Shown one piece after another: positions 13,501 through 27,771 of a DNA stretch of 64,000 bases. The DNA comes from Lojkania enalia (Eukaryota > Ascomycota > Dothideomycetes > Pleosporales): NCBI GenBank assembly GCA_010094045.1, contig ML986659.1, forward strand, positions 29,648 to 93,647, given 5' to 3'. Made by a program: the position numbers and the translations under genes. Position 1 is the first letter of the stretch; each line of letters begins with the position of its first letter. Below the pieces are notes generated by a model that searched no databases, was not told the DNA's origin, and saw only the letters and a program-made list of their open reading frames with translations.

Positions 13501-14261
13501 ATTAATGCAACGTAATATATAGTTAATATTATATCTTATTAAAGAGCTTAAAGTATAAGCTATATTCTAGCTTCTTTCTAAATTAATTCTATAGTTATTA
13601 GTTATAGTATAATACTGTAAAGTATAATTATCGCGATTTTAGTAGAGTTTTAGCATTATAATCAGCTTACTTAAGTAATTAGCTCGTTTATACTATATAT
13701 TACTATACTTTACTTTAGTATTATATACTAGGTTAAACCAGCTACTAATAACTTTAGAATCCTCGTAGAGAGCTCTTTAATAGTTGCATTTTCGATAGAA
13801 GTATATTTTAAGCTTAAGAATGCGATTAATAAAGTTTATTAGCTAGTTTTTGCCGACCTGGTCTATAGAGCTAGCTCTAAGTAAATGGTTAGCTATATCT
13901 CGTATACTATCGATTATAGGAGGGTATCTACGAGATAATAGGTCTAGTATATACTATATTATAGTTGATTCTTCTAGCTTTATAAGCTTCTTTAAATTGG
14001 GCTCGTAATTACGTCGTAAAGGTTTACTGGCGCGTCGGTTTCTAAGCGTTATTTAGAGGATACTATAGGTAGCTATAGTACTTTATACGCTCTAAATTTA
14101 ATCTTAATTAATAGCTAAGATAGCTAGTAATACTTAACCTTCTTAATAGATTAATTAAGGTTAAGATAGTTGCTGCATCACGTTGTAAGTAGGTAGAGTA
14201 TAACTTCTTAGTAAAAGTAGGCAACTTGCTTAGGTAGGCGACTCGCTTATAAAATACGTTA
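10530..14261 (-). mobile_element. Pog-A pogo/Fot1-type DNA transposon, split by Pog-B
   Basis: Terminal inverted repeats of about 23 bp (10530-10552 and 14239-14261, TAACGTATTTTATAAACGAG type) with a TA target site. The minus strand encodes a degenerate pogo transposase. Its N-terminal psq/CENP-B helix-turn-helix segment reads at about 13740-14200, and its DDE catalytic C-terminus at about 10950-11700, with a recognisable 'PLD.GYFS.LK' motif. Subtracting Pog-B (about 11833-13696) leaves about 1.87 kb, the usual size of a fungal pogo element. The target is the leader of Cop-C. Inactive because of many stops. Confidence 0.8.
11833..13696 (-). mobile_element. Pog-B pogo transposon nested in Pog-A
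   Basis: Long inverted repeats of about 65 bp (near 11833-11900, and in reverse complement near 13630-13696) bound a 1.86-kb element. Its minus strand reads as a second, divergent pogo transposase: helix-turn-helix/CENP-B part at about 13100-13460 and DDE part at about 12300-13000. It is similar to Pog-A in domain order but clearly a different family. The termini are approximate by a few bases because the flanking TA-rich sequence is ambiguous. RIP stops throughout. Confidence 0.7.
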
Positions 14262-14430
14262 TCTCTATTTCGCACCTTTCTTTCTAAGTAAAAATTGTAA
14301 GGAAGAAGGGAGATTAAATTCTTTTACTTATACGAACTTAAAGCATCTATATTAAGCCTAGAATAGGACGTATAGATAGCTAAAAGCCTTATATAAAAGA
14401 AGAACGCAATTATATAGCCCTACTATATAA

Positions 14431-14610
14431 TAACTAATAACCGCTGTACGAATAAATAACTAGTAATAACTAATAACTACCGTATAAATAAATAACCGGC
14501 AATAACTAATAACTACCGTATAAATAAGTAACTAGTAATAACTAATAACTACTATACGAATAAGTAACTAGTAATAACTAATAACTACTATATAAGTAAG
14601 TAACTAGTAA
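14431..14610 (+). repeat. 36-bp minisatellite, five copies
   Basis: Five head-to-tail 36-bp units starting TAACTAATAAC. Units differ mainly by C/T and G/A transitions. It lies in the leader or early gag region of Cop-C, so it belongs to that element. No unique spacers separate the units. Confidence 0.85.
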
Positions 14611-15745
14611 CTACTAACTTAATAATAGCTAAATTATCTAGAATATCTACTAATAATAATCTACTAAATCTATATAAATTAGAAGATAATAGATAACTAA
14701 TATATAAAGAACTATATATATATAAATAATTAGAGGAGGATATAGAAGTATTTAAGAGGATTTTAAAAAGGAATATAAAGTTTAAGTATATTAAAAATAC
14801 TATTAACCTAGAATCTTAACTAAGTAACTATAAGCTATTATTATACGCGCTATAAGTTCTACTAGAACTATATATAATAATAAGATTATAAAAAGAAATA
14901 CTATTAGAGATTATAGTAGACTTTAATAGATAGGATAAATATTATTTTTAAGTAACTAGCTGTACGATATATAGAGTAATAATAGAGATAGTAGAAAGTA
15001 AGAGCGTATACTTTAACTATCAATCTAGTACCCTATATAGAAAAGTAATAGGAGATATTCTTAAGGAAAGGTATATAATAGATAAACTAATATAAACTCC
15101 TATTTATATAGTAATAATACTATTAGTTAAAATTTTATATAAAGTATTTATACTTAGAAGAGAACCTTATATAATACTTACTTAAATACTAGCTTTAGAA
15201 CTTTAAGCCTAAAAAGAGATTAAATCTACTTCTCTTCTACCCTCCTAAATATCTATACCTTAAATACTATTATATAATAATTAAGTCTATATAATACTTA
15301 TACTAGAACTAACTAATATATATATAATACTAGGTACTAGGTATCTTATACTTATACTAGTATCTTACTATCTAAACTTATACTAACTACTGCTTATATA
15401 GGAATATAAGCTAGAGAAACTCGCTCCTAAAAAGATTATATAGTTTTAGAAGGTATAGAAGAAGGAGAATAATTATACTAGCTACCTATATAATATTTAT
15501 TAAGCTATACTATTATTTAAATATTAATAAATCTATATATATAAATATCTTTTTAGATATTCTTAAGGATTATATATAGATATACTATTTCTATAATATT
15601 AGTTCTAGTTATACCTAAAAAGTTCTATATAAACTCTTTAACTAATACTTTAATATAAATATTAACTATAATTAGTATTAGATAGACTAGACTATAATAA
15701 TATTTATATAATACTAATAAGAGAATCTAAATAAGTCTATATATA

Positions 15746-15871
15746 TATTACAGCTAAGCTATTTATAGTTAGCTCTTTAGTAGGTCTAGAGATATATATA
15801 TAATATATCTCGCATTTCTAGTTAATAGACGTAGTTTTTCTAACTCTTATTAGAGCTAGCTAGCTCTAATA
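15746..15871 (+). repeat. Cop-A 5' LTR
   Basis: 126 bp, matching 20843-20968. TATTA...TAATA ends are consistent with RIP-mutated TG...CA. Confidence 0.8.
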
Positions 15872-18800
15872 GTTATAAGCCTAGAAGCCCTTTAACTACT
15901 ACTGCGTTCTATATAGATAGACTAGAGTTAATTAATATAAGCTTAGTTAGTTAATTATATCTCGTTTATTAAAACCTCAGTTACCTTAATATTACTAAAC
16001 TAGCTAAAAAGCTAGAGAGTTTAAAACTAGTTATAGTAGAAACTTTAACAGATTAACGTGATATAGTATATTAAAAAGATAATAGAATTAGACCTGCTTA
16101 TTATTAAAGCCACAGTTATTCTTAATAAGCTAGAATACTAGATATAGTAGCTATTTTTACAGAAGGACAGCGCGGACTAGAACCAGCTCTAGAAATACGT
16201 AGATCCAGACCTTAGTAAGGAGCTAGTCCTTCGACTAGACGTTAAGAAGCTAATTAAGAAGTAGTTCGGAGATTTCTATAGAATAGATAGTAATACTAAA
16301 GTAGTAGATACTAAAGTAGATATTATAGATCTAACTAATTAAAAATTGGCAAGATATAAAGCCTGGTATAAAACGTACAGCTATAGTAAAGCGTAGTAGC
16401 TGTAGAAAGAGAAAGCTCTTAGAGAATTCACGCAGGAGATATTAAGGATAATAGTAGCTTAATATATCTATCTAATTATAGACTATAAAACTATATATAA
16501 TCGACTATAGACCCTTAAAAAGTATTTCTACTTAAGTAAAGCTAAATATAGTATACAGCTATAGGCTTAATACTAGACGCTTAAGATATAATTAAGAAAG
16601 GGGAACCTAGATACCTAGTTTAAGAATTAGCTTAAAATAACGCGCGTTATAAGCCTAGTAAGTATACTAGAAGTATAGGGGAATTAAGCTTAGTAGGACT
16701 TTATTCTCGCAGTTAAGAGCTTAGACGATAGTTAGGCAGTAAATAAGCTATTGCTACTTATTAAGTCTAAAGTAGATAATAAGCTATATATAAATATCTT
16801 AGATCTAGTAGCGTAGTATACGTTATACTATTGTCGTACTAGACTGGTTATATTAGAGCTAGGGACGTTTACAACGTTTAGTATTATATTATAGTAACTA
16901 TAGTAGTTATAGTAGACTAATAGTAGCTAGAAACCTTAGCAATTAAGATAGATAGTCTACCTCTACAGAGATAGTTATAAATTCGAGTAGTATCTATATA
17001 TTAACTCAGCGCTACGCCTATTAGGCTGGCAGTTAGATTAAGATATTAAGTAGAAATTCTAGAAGCTTAGGATATTAAGATTTTCTAGGTTAAAGGTACT
17101 CTATAATACTAAGAAGTAACTAGTAGTATTAGTAGGCTCTATAGGCTCTATAATAGTCTTAGTACTAGTACTAAATATAATAAAAAGATAGAATAACGGG
17201 CGGTAACTATTAGGACTAGCTATAATAGTAGCTCTAAACCTAAATTAATTAGCAAAATCTATAGTAGCTTTAGCTCTATAGCTTAGAGCTGTATAGGCTA
17301 AGTAATATTAGTATTAGCTATTACTGCTTAATAGATAGATTATAGATTCTAGTTTAAATACCTATATTACTAACAGTAAGTTTTATAGCTAGAGAATAAT
17401 ATAGTAGCCTAGACCAGACGACTATATATATATAGGAGAACAGCTACTACTAATTTAAGAATAGGGAGAAGTCTAGCTATAGATATAGACGCCTGCTAGA
17501 ATTAAGACTATCCTACTCTTATATATAGTATATATTCTAGAGATGTTTACGAGTATAGTTAGTCTCTTATACTATAGTATAATAGGAATCTATTTTAACT
17601 TAGGATAAGACTATTTGTATTAAATAGATCCGTCGAATATTATATACTATCTTAGACGCACGTCTAGATATTAGCTAATAGATATAGAGAATAGTATATA
17701 ACTATCTCTATTAGTATATATAGTATAGTATAAACCGAGGCCTTTTTACGCAGCTTATAAGTAGCTAGAACTTATACCCGTATAAGCTTATAGGGTATTT
17801 AGCTATACTAGCTAGAAGGCAGTCGCTTATCTACCTACTTATATTAATAGGCTTAAGTTAATTAAGCAGTAGTAGTAGAGAAATTAAACTCTAAAGTAGA
17901 TAGAATATACTATTTATATTTAGTCTAAGCTCTATAAAATAGTAAGTAGGAGAACTCCTTAGGAACCAGCTTAGGGACTATTCGAGAGACTAGGGATAGA
18001 TTTAATCTAGATACGCGATTAGTTAGAGTACTACTATAATAGAGACTTCTAGATATTCTATATAGTCTACTAGTATAGTAGATAGTATAAAGCCTACTAC
18101 CTACTAAATAAGAATATAATAATACTATAACGTATAGTATAGAGATTACTAGTTAAGCTTAAAGCTTAGTTTAATATATAGGTTAAAGCTATTAGGCTTA
18201 ATAATAAGCGTAGATATTCTAAGATACTTAATATTTTTAAAAACTTAGAAATCTTAGTAGAATTACGAGTAGAGTATACTAAGAAGTAGAATAGTCTAAT
18301 AGAGAGAGTAGGGTAGTTGCTAGTCGTACGGGGAAGAGCTATAAGAATAGATGTAGGGCTACTAATAGAGGTATTAAACGAGTACCTACTTTTAGTAATC
18401 TATCTCTTTAATCGTACGCTGACTGAAGCTCTAGACTAGTATACTCTATATAAAGTAGTATGTAGAACTAGACTATCAGTAGCTTATCTTAGTATGCTAG
18501 AAGCTAAGGTATATATCCTAAATTATTACCTATATTAGAAAGAGAAGCTGTAATCTTATATACTAATTAGATGCCTTATAGAATATAACTCTATAAATAT
18601 CTATTATATCTAGATGTTAGAGTTAGATAGAGTTATTAAGACTAGAGATATTATTCTACTACCTATAGAATTATATAAAGATCTTATCTTTCTAGATAAG
18701 TAGATACTGTGTCTAGCAGCCGTAGTACTTAATATTAAGAAGAGCTATAAGCTGAATAATATAGAGCTTAAATAGATGCTAGATTAATTAACTCCTTAAT

Positions 18801-20842
18801 TACGTAAGAAGATGTTAGATAATAAGCTTAAGTAGTAGATTAAGCAGCAGCTTAAGTAGAAGCTAGGTTAGTAATAATTAAGTAAGCCGGCTAGAGTAGA
18901 GTATCTAGCAGTTAGTAGTATTATAATGCTAGAAGACACCCTAGAACCGTATAGTTAAAATGATCGCGACAAGTATCTAGAGGTAATAACTAGTCTTCTT
19001 AAGGGCTGGTATTAGATTAAGCTAGAAGTAGAGGCTTTAGACCAACGATTAAATAATGCGAATAGACGCGACGAAATTAATAGTTAGCTTAATACTAGAA
19101 ATATTATAGAGACTAGAACTTGTAGAATACCCCGCATATACTATATAGTGTTTATAGAAGCGTTACAGTAGAAGATAAGTAGTAATATACTAGCTGATCA
19201 GCCTAGGATTAGTCTATATAGAGATTAGCTGCTACTTCTACTAAAGTAATAGAAGTAGCTTAAGAGGCATCTATTTAGAATCGAATTTAAAAAAGTAGTA
19301 GTAGTAGAGCTTTAGAGCTGCTGCAGTAAGGGCTGTCTAGTTTATATAATAGAGACTAGAGCTAGTATACAGTTAAAGATCGAGCTTCTACTACTAATAT
19401 AAGTATTTGTATACAAATTTAATAAGGATAAATATCTATATAAGTTTAAAACTAGGCTAGTTATTAGAGGAGACCTATAGTAGGACTAGAGAGATATATA
19501 TACAGCTACTCTAGTAGCAGCTTTTAGACTACACGCCTATTAATATAATATTACTAACACTTTCTTAAATATACTGCTAGATAGACTAATATATACCTAT
19601 ATACTAGAAGGATTTATATAAGAACTAGATAAGCTGCTAGAGATAAGGAAAACTCTCTATAGCCTAAGAGATACTCCTCTATTCTAGTATAAGTACTTTA
19701 AGAGCTCGCTGCTTAAGCTAGAACTATAGCTAATCTAGGAGGTTCTATATCTATTTAGAAGTAAGAGCCTGATAGTATTCTTCTATATTAATAATATAGT
19801 TGTTCTAGTCTACTAAGACTACCTTACTATATATTAGTAATTTAAAGTAGGCTTAAAATTATAGTACGAGCTACGCTTACTTAGACAGCTCTAGTAGTTT
19901 CTAGGAATTAGAATAGTCTAAGACTGGGATGTAGGTAAAATCTAGTTTAGTTAAGACTCGTTTATTAATAAGGTCGCAGCTAAGTATAAACTATAGAAGT
20001 AGAGGTAGAGAAGCTATCCTATAGTACCTCTAGTTAATAACTATCTAGTATTAAGTACAGAGGGGTTAAACTATTAGAGAACTAAATATTATTAGTAGCT
20101 AGTTAGATCTCTAAAATATCTAGTAGTCTACACGTATCTAGATATCTTAAGAGCTTATTTAACTCTAGTAACCTATTTTAAGAATCTAGAATAGAATTAT
20201 ATTCGAGTAGTAGAGCACGTCTGGAAATATATAATTAGCATGAGAGGGCTAGGCTTATAAGTATCTAGACTAGATTAGGAAAATACAACCTACCTTAATA
20301 ATAAGCGTAAGCTACTATTCTATAGAGTATTAGACGCAGCGTTTATAGATAATTAGGAGACGTGTCGCAGCTCGCAGGGCTACCTATTTAAATTCTATAG
20401 CCTACCTATTAACTAGAAAGTAATAATATAGCGCTTAGTTACTAAGTCGACGACTGAGACTGAGCTGCTAGCTCTATCCGTAGTAGGTAGCGAGCTGTAA
20501 TAGTAGACTAGGGTCTTTAATTACGTAGGGTTTAGTATAGAGATAGTTTCTATACTATTTTATAACAATCAGCAGATAGTAGGTATTACTACTAAAGTAG
20601 TAGATAGACTATAGACTAGGCTACGTTATATAGATACTTATTAGATATAGATTCGACAAGAAGTTAAAGCAGGAAGGTTATAGGTTAGCTAGAAGCCGAC
20701 GAACTAGATACTAGCAGACGGTCTTATAAAGGTACTACTTAAGTAGAAGCACCTTACCTTTTTAAAGCAGCTCAGTCTTATAAAGGTATTTAGACTAGTT
20801 AACTAGAAGGCAGCTTTGCTATTTACTATAGCTAGGGGGGTA

Positions 20843-20968
20843 TATTATAGCTAAACTATTTATAGTTAGCCTCTTAGCAGGTCCAGGGATATATATGTAG
20901 CATATCTCGCATTTCTAGTTAATAGACGCAGTTTTTCCAACTCTTATTAGAGCTAGCCAGCTCTAACA
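20843..20968 (+). repeat. Cop-A 3' LTR
   Basis: 126 bp after the polypurine tract GCTAGGGGGG. It ends CTAACA, retaining its CA, and is followed by ATATA. Confidence 0.8.
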
Positions 20969-22312
20969 ATATAAAGTTCTTAAGATAATAATTAACAAGT
21001 TTACTCTTATTTAGAAAGTTCTTAGTATAAACTTCTAAGGTAAAGTACTACTCTATATTATAGTTATATAAATATATTAAGAATAACTAGAGTTTAAATA
21101 GACTATATTCTTAATTAAACCTATATATAAAACTCTATTTAGTAACCTATATATAGTACTCTAAGTTATAATTAATAGATAAAATAATATATACTTATAG
21201 AACCTAGCCGGTTTATACTATATAGATTAAAGATTCTACTTAGCCTCCTATACGCGTAGACTTCAGCCGTATAAAAGAGACTTAAGAGAATTATATAAAC
21301 TACAACTTCCTATATAGTAATCCTTCTTAAAATTAAGAGATATATATATAAAGAAGTACTTTATCTACTATAAGAAAGGATGCTAGTTATTTAACTATCC
21401 TCGTCCTAATTATACACGAGCGACACGTTAATATATTATCTTATATAAGGGACTCTATAATATACTCCTCTTATATAAAGAAATTATTATATATATTTAG
21501 GAATTTAAAGGGGAATTAGAGTATAAGGATAATAACCCGTATAAAGACGAGAATCTGGACCTAAATAAGGAAGAAGGTAAAGAAGCTACCTACTACTTTA
21601 CTACTACTATATACCTCTACTATATAATAGATAAGGATATCTATAATATCGATCTAGAAGGATACGCGGAATAGTTTATTCTTAAAGACTAATACTATAC
21701 AGCCTATTAAGATAAACTATAGAATATAGGTGTAGCTAAAGTATTAATAGTTAGTAGAGTATAGCTTAAGATATATATATAAGAGAATCCTTATATAAAG
21801 ATTAACTAGATATTAAGCTAAGTAAATATTAGTTTTAGTAGCTAGAGTTTAAAGGGATTAATAGGTACTATATAGATTAATAACCCTATTAACTCTATTA
21901 TATACTATATCCTAGATACGTTAATACTCTTTCTTCTTTATCTAGCTAATACTAACCGATTTAACGCGTATTTTAATAATATACTAAATATTATTATATA
22001 TAAAGATAATACTATAGTTCTAGTCGTATATAAATAGAGATACCTATTTTTTAATATTAGTAAAAAGGAAAGTATATCTTTTTTTACTAAGACTAAACTT
22101 CGCCGCCTCTACCGTAGATTTAGATATCCTCGTATAGAGAGATTATATAGGATGCTAATAAATACTAGATATAATATTAACGCTTCTATACTAGAAAAAA
22201 TTAAGAAGTTCTACTATATATATTAATTATATAACCTAGTACTACGCTGATTTAAGTTCTCTATTAAGAATAACTTATACTTTAACTATAAAGTTATTAT
22301 TAATATTATATA

Positions 22313-22516
22313 TGTTATGGGGATTTTCGGCTAGTCTACCAAGCTGTATTAGATATCGACGTACGATATCACGGTCGATATCACGCCGGATATCACGCTG
22401 GATATTAGCTAATATACCCCTTTTTTATATACATAAATATAGCCCGCTAACCATCTTTAATTAAGCAGTTCAGCTCCTTATCTCCCTCCCTGAGATAAGA
22501 TTCGCCTCTTACTATA
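22313..22516 (+). repeat. Cop-B 5' LTR
   Basis: 204 bp, beginning TGTTATGGGG and aligned end to end with 27772-27975. It contains a set of ATATC-rich short motifs (22350-22410). Confidence 0.85.
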
Positions 22517-25500
22517 GTTATGAGCCCGGTTACCGTACTAAAATAACTGCAACTCAACCTTTTTATATATATATCGCGATCGATATCGCACCTTTTTTTA
22601 TTTAGTATCATAATATCGCGATATTATCATCGTTATCGTTTACCAACGATTTTTTTAGGCACTCAGCCATCAGAATTACGTGCAAATTCTATACTTTATA
22701 AGCCTATCAACACGCTGTATCGCGTTTAAGGCTATTTTATTCTCTAGTATCGATATATCCTAGCATATTTCTGGTGTTGCAACGGTTGTACACTCCTCTA
22801 TAACTATATCTGAGAAGAAGATACTTAGTACCTCTAGCAATTAGGAGGATTAGCTTAAGCAGTATAAACTAATAGCTAGCAGGCTAAAGGTATAGAAATA
22901 TTTGGATCTAAGCGTACCTCTTAAAGAGGTTAAAATCCATAGGCTAAAACCTCCCCTCCCTAATATAGGTAAGTTCCGGACCCCGAAGATAAATCTAGAA
23001 GGGGAAATAGAAAGATACCCCTCTAGTAGAGTTATATATAAGGAGATAACCTCGATATAAATAACAGATTAGAACTGGGCAAGGGACTAGTATAACTAAT
23101 AGAGGAAGGATTAGATTAAGATCGACGACGCTCTCTATACTATATATAGCGATATCTTAACAATAACATCGCCTTAATATAAAGTAATACTTAGCAACAA
23201 TATAACTAGCTATAAGATTCTTAGAATCTTACAGGAAAAGTTAGCGCCTACTATCAAGTTGAGGGAGCAACTAATCTAGAAGGAATATTAAGCTCTCCTC
23301 AAGTACCTAACCGATAGAGAGGTAGAGAAGTAGCTAAATTAGTAGAATTAGGTAATCTATTATGCTAAGGCTGCTGGCTTAGTAGAAGTTTAGGGCCTTA
23401 GAGCAGAAAAGGATTTTCTTCTAACGGTTGCTAAGAAAGATGAAGTGTAGGTGCTAATCTATATGGTACCGATCAACGCTAAAAATAAGCTAGGTGGGAT
23501 TAATCAACCGATTCCTACGATTAAACAATTGGTATACTAATATGCTAATTACTATAGATATTTTAATCTATAGAAAGCGCTCGACTCGTTTACAGCTTTA
23601 CGATATCTATTAATTTCTTAAGCAAATTCCGATAGTGCTGCGCAGCAGTTTTAAGAAAAATCCGGTTCGTAATCGCGTACTCTACTACCCTACTTCTATA
23701 AGAAGTAGTACTTCTAGAGTAATTGCGAGTATGTAAACGAATCGATTAAGCTACTAAACTGGGTACTAGATTAGGAAATACTAAAAGCCCGAGATAATAT
23801 CTTAAATAGGAATAACTAGGGAAAAAAAAATACCCTAAAGGTAAATATAGAAAAATATAAGAAGTTAAAATCCTCGTTTAATAGTAAGACTTCTATAAAA
23901 GCTGCTAGCCTCTAGGGAAATATTTAGGTAATCTAAAGGAGCAATTTTTCAGCGAGTACTACCCCTAAGAAAGAAGATACTAGTATCCTAAATTAGTAGA
24001 TACTTAATTTAGATTCTAATATCTATATATATAACTCTAAGGTTTTTAGTTAGTAGACTACTTAGATAGCGAATTCTGAAGATAAAATTACTGCGGGAGG
24101 TAGTATATACCCTATATTAGAATAGGGTACTATTATAATTATAATTAATTCTTCTACGGGCCTGAGGGATATTAAGTTAATAGAAATTACTTATATCCCT
24201 TAGTTGCTAACTAATATAATAGCCCTAATTAGAAATAGGGAATAGAGTATCTAGTTCAACTCAGGCAGAGATTGCTTTTATTAGTATAATTACTACAATA
24301 TCGTTTATTATTTAGAGTTGTTTAACGGCTACTAGCTACTAGACGTGGACCTAGTAAAAAGGCCTCTACTCGATTCGCTTTCCGGATATAAGATAGTTGT
24401 AGTAATTAAGAAAAAGCCCTTCTATCGCCAGCAACTAATATAAATTGTTTCTTCAGCTGAAGCGCACCAATTATTAGGCTACTTAGGTAGAGATTTAGTA
24501 TTAGCCCTACCTTAGGTAGCTAAGAGTATCTAGTTGAGCGATTAGGAAGTACTAGTATAGTAAGATTGCCAGATATATATACAAGCGAAGTTATTATAGC
24601 AGATTAGCCAGTATAGTTAGCTTTACCTAGCTACTAAACTATTCGAGAGAATCGCGATTAATATTATACAACTTTAGAAGGACCGTAAGAGGTGCTATAA
24701 TAGTAAGAGATACCTATTTTATATAGTTAATTAGGTGTCCTAGTAGTATAAGGGATTTATAATATATAATTAGTTGAAATCCACCCTTATAAAAGCCTTT
24801 AAAATACTATTAGTAAAAATTAAACAACAGCATAAAAGAAAGATCGTATATATCTATATAGATAACAACTTAAGCTTCTTAGAACTTATAGAAGTATTAC
24901 TCAATTAAAGAATTGCGATTAAAGCTCGCGCGCCTTATACGCCTAAGTAGAATAGCCTAGTAGAGTAAGTAAGATATTAAATTATAACCCGCGCGCGCGC
25001 TCTTATAATAGAAAGTAATATCTCTAATAAATACGCCAACAAATTAGCTTATACAGCAATATACCTACTTAATAGGACGCCGATTACAAGCCTTTAATTC
25101 AAAACCCTATATAAGGCCGTTTTTAACTATAAACCGTCTCTTACTCACCTTTAGGTTATAGGATCGCGAGCGTACGTTTTAGATAAAACTCTATTAAGAG
25201 GCGATAAACTGGTATTACGGGTACTAATCGGGAAACTCTTATAATATAGGAGTACGAATATATACCAAGTGCTAATTCCGAAATTAAAACGGGTATTTAA
25301 TACCAGGGACGTTGTATTTAGCGATATTATATCCAGCAAGGAGGAGGAATATCCGCTAAAAGAATCCCTAGAAAAGATTCTTTTTTAAATTAACGATATT
25401 AAGAGCTCTATTAACAGTAGTAACGATGAAACGATTAAAGTTGTAAAAGCGATCTACAAGGATCGGCTGCCTAATTAAGATATCTCTGCTAAGTTAGCAG

Positions 25501-27771
25501 GTAATTTAATTAGTAAAAAGGCCTATTAGTAGGAGAACACTATTTTTAAAGAACAAATCGACGATATTACTAGTAATTAGGGACTCCTAATACTAGAATT
25601 AATACCAGCGCTAGCGCTAAGGAATTAGGATGCCCCTATAGTACTGCTAGTAGATAGTAAGGATACTGCGTTTAGCAATAATTTGCTATAAGGATGGCAA
25701 CTGTTACCTCCTTATACTTCTATACCCTTAAGAAGAACAAATAATACCCCGCGGAGGGAAGAAATTAGTAGCTAAGTATTAAGGGATAATATAATTTAAG
25801 GAGGCAGGTCTCTATATAGCCGCAGGCCGCTTTAGTTATACTTTACTACTTTCGCAGCACTATCTAATAGTAAGCTAATACCGGCAAATTATATAAAGGA
25901 AACTTATACTATTAGAAAATATCATCGCAATCAGCTTCTGCTAGAACTAAAGTACTATAAGAATCTAAAAAATCACCCTTTTAGTACTAGCTTCTATAAG
26001 GCCTATTATGCTGAGTTACAGAAGTAGGAGGATATAGATACCTAGTAAAAGGTAACAATCCTCTAAGACTCTACTAAAATTCTCCTAGTAATATAGGTAT
26101 TCGCATATAAATTTGATGAGGACGGTTTCCTATACAAATTTAAAGCTAGATTAGTTGTATACAGCGATCTACAATCTTAATAGGGAGATACCTATACTAC
26201 TATACTAGCCGCACGAACTTTTCACTTTCTAATATCGATTGCAACTTATTTTAAACTTAATATATACCAGTTCGATATTGTTAACGCGTTCCTTAACTGC
26301 TGATTAGACAGGTTAATATATATCTATATACTAGAAGGTTTCGTATATAAGTATAGAAAATATCTACAACTATAGAAAGCTATATATAGCCTTAAGGATG
26401 CTCCGAAACTTTGGTATTATAAGCTGGATAGGACTCTGAGGTAATTAGGCCTTAAAATAGTACTAGAAATATCTTGCTTATACGCAAACGATAAGCTAAT
26501 CGTCTTCTTTTATATTAATAATATCGTAATCCTAGTTTACCTATTAAATATCTCTACTAAGCAGAAATTTAAATCGCAATTAAGTAACAAATATAAACTT
26601 TAATCCCTTAGAGATCTAAATTAGTTTCTAGAAGTTCGAGTCGTACGCGATATATAGTAGCATAAGATCTAGCTACTATAAGACTTATTTATTAATAAGG
26701 TAGCAGCGCGATTTAATATTACGGTTAATAAGAAGACGCTGAGTACGCCTCTATACGAGAACGTGCTGCTAGCCGCTACTAAGGAATCCTCTAATAGGAT
26801 ATCTTACTACTAACAACTAATTAGTTGTCTAGCCTGGATCGTAGTTTTTACACGCCCTAATATCGCGTAAATACACTCGATGTTATTATAATACCTCTAG
26901 AACCCTAGCAATTATTATATTAACGCTACCTTAAGGGTATAGCAATATCTGATTAGTACGAAGTACTTAGTAATTACAGTAATAGCTGATAATATATAAA
27001 ACACCTCTACTATCAGCTAGAGTAGCGATACTGATTATATTAACCCCGTAAAGCAATTACTATTCTACAGCATATCTAATACAGCCTTTAGCAATAATTC
27101 TAATACTTGTCGAAGTTTCTATAGTTATATATTTTAACTTTTTAGGATGCCGATCGATTGGAAAGCCTTAATTTAGTATACGGTTACAAAATCGACTACT
27201 GAGGCAGAATTATTAGCACTATTAGTCGCCGGATTAGAAATAGAGTAGTAGTAGAAAGCCTTCGCCTTGCTGCGCTTCTATATTAACGCGTAACTAGTAC
27301 TACTTTATAATAATCAACAAATAGTAGATATCGTAAATAAGCTATCTAAGCGTCTTAATACCAAACTTCGCTATATAGATATATACCAGCACTAGCTACG
27401 TTAAGAAGTAGTAGAGTAGAGACTTACAATCAGTTAACAACCGACAAATCTAATACCAGCCGACGGCCTTACAAAAGTTCTGCAGCCGCAATAATACTAA
27501 AGGTTTATTAAGCAACTGAAAATAGAAGATATTTTAGCTAGAATCGAATCTCAGGAATTTCTATCAGCTAAATAAATCGATTACTAATAAGAATCTTAGA
27601 GGGTGATTAAAAATTGATTATAACTCACCCTATATCACATCAAATTGATATTTCTGCAAGCGTACTTAGCTCTACTACCAGTTACTCTATATAATTTACT
27701 TCTTTTAGTATAGTATCTACCTTCATTTTTTTCGACGCAGCTTCTCCTTCGCAGTTAAAGCTGGGGGGGTA

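Larger units (their letters stand above)
15746..20968 (+). mobile_element. Cop-A copia retrotransposon, full length, degraded
   Basis: 5.2-kb element with 126-bp LTRs (15746-15871, 20843-20968) and a perfect target duplication ATATA (15741-15745, 20969-20973). Translation through stops gives gag, integrase and a copia-type RT with its YVDD box read as YINN at 19784, followed by RNase H with the copia signature at 20457-20486 read as STTETELLAL (normally STTEAEL). A polypurine tract (20832-20840) precedes the 3' LTR. Inserted in the gag of Cop-C. No intact frame. Confidence 0.88.

Noticed and set aside
10530..14261. A single large transposon with two transposase genes
   Set aside because: Inner inverted repeats and the related copy at 38176 without the inner part indicate two nested elements.
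14431..14610. Regular 36-bp repeats suggestive of a CRISPR array
   Set aside because: Units are directly contiguous with no spacers, and the context is a eukaryotic retrotransposon.
25151..25339. 62-codon minus-strand open frame inside Cop-B
   Set aside because: Antisense of the degraded copia pol, with no independent signal.
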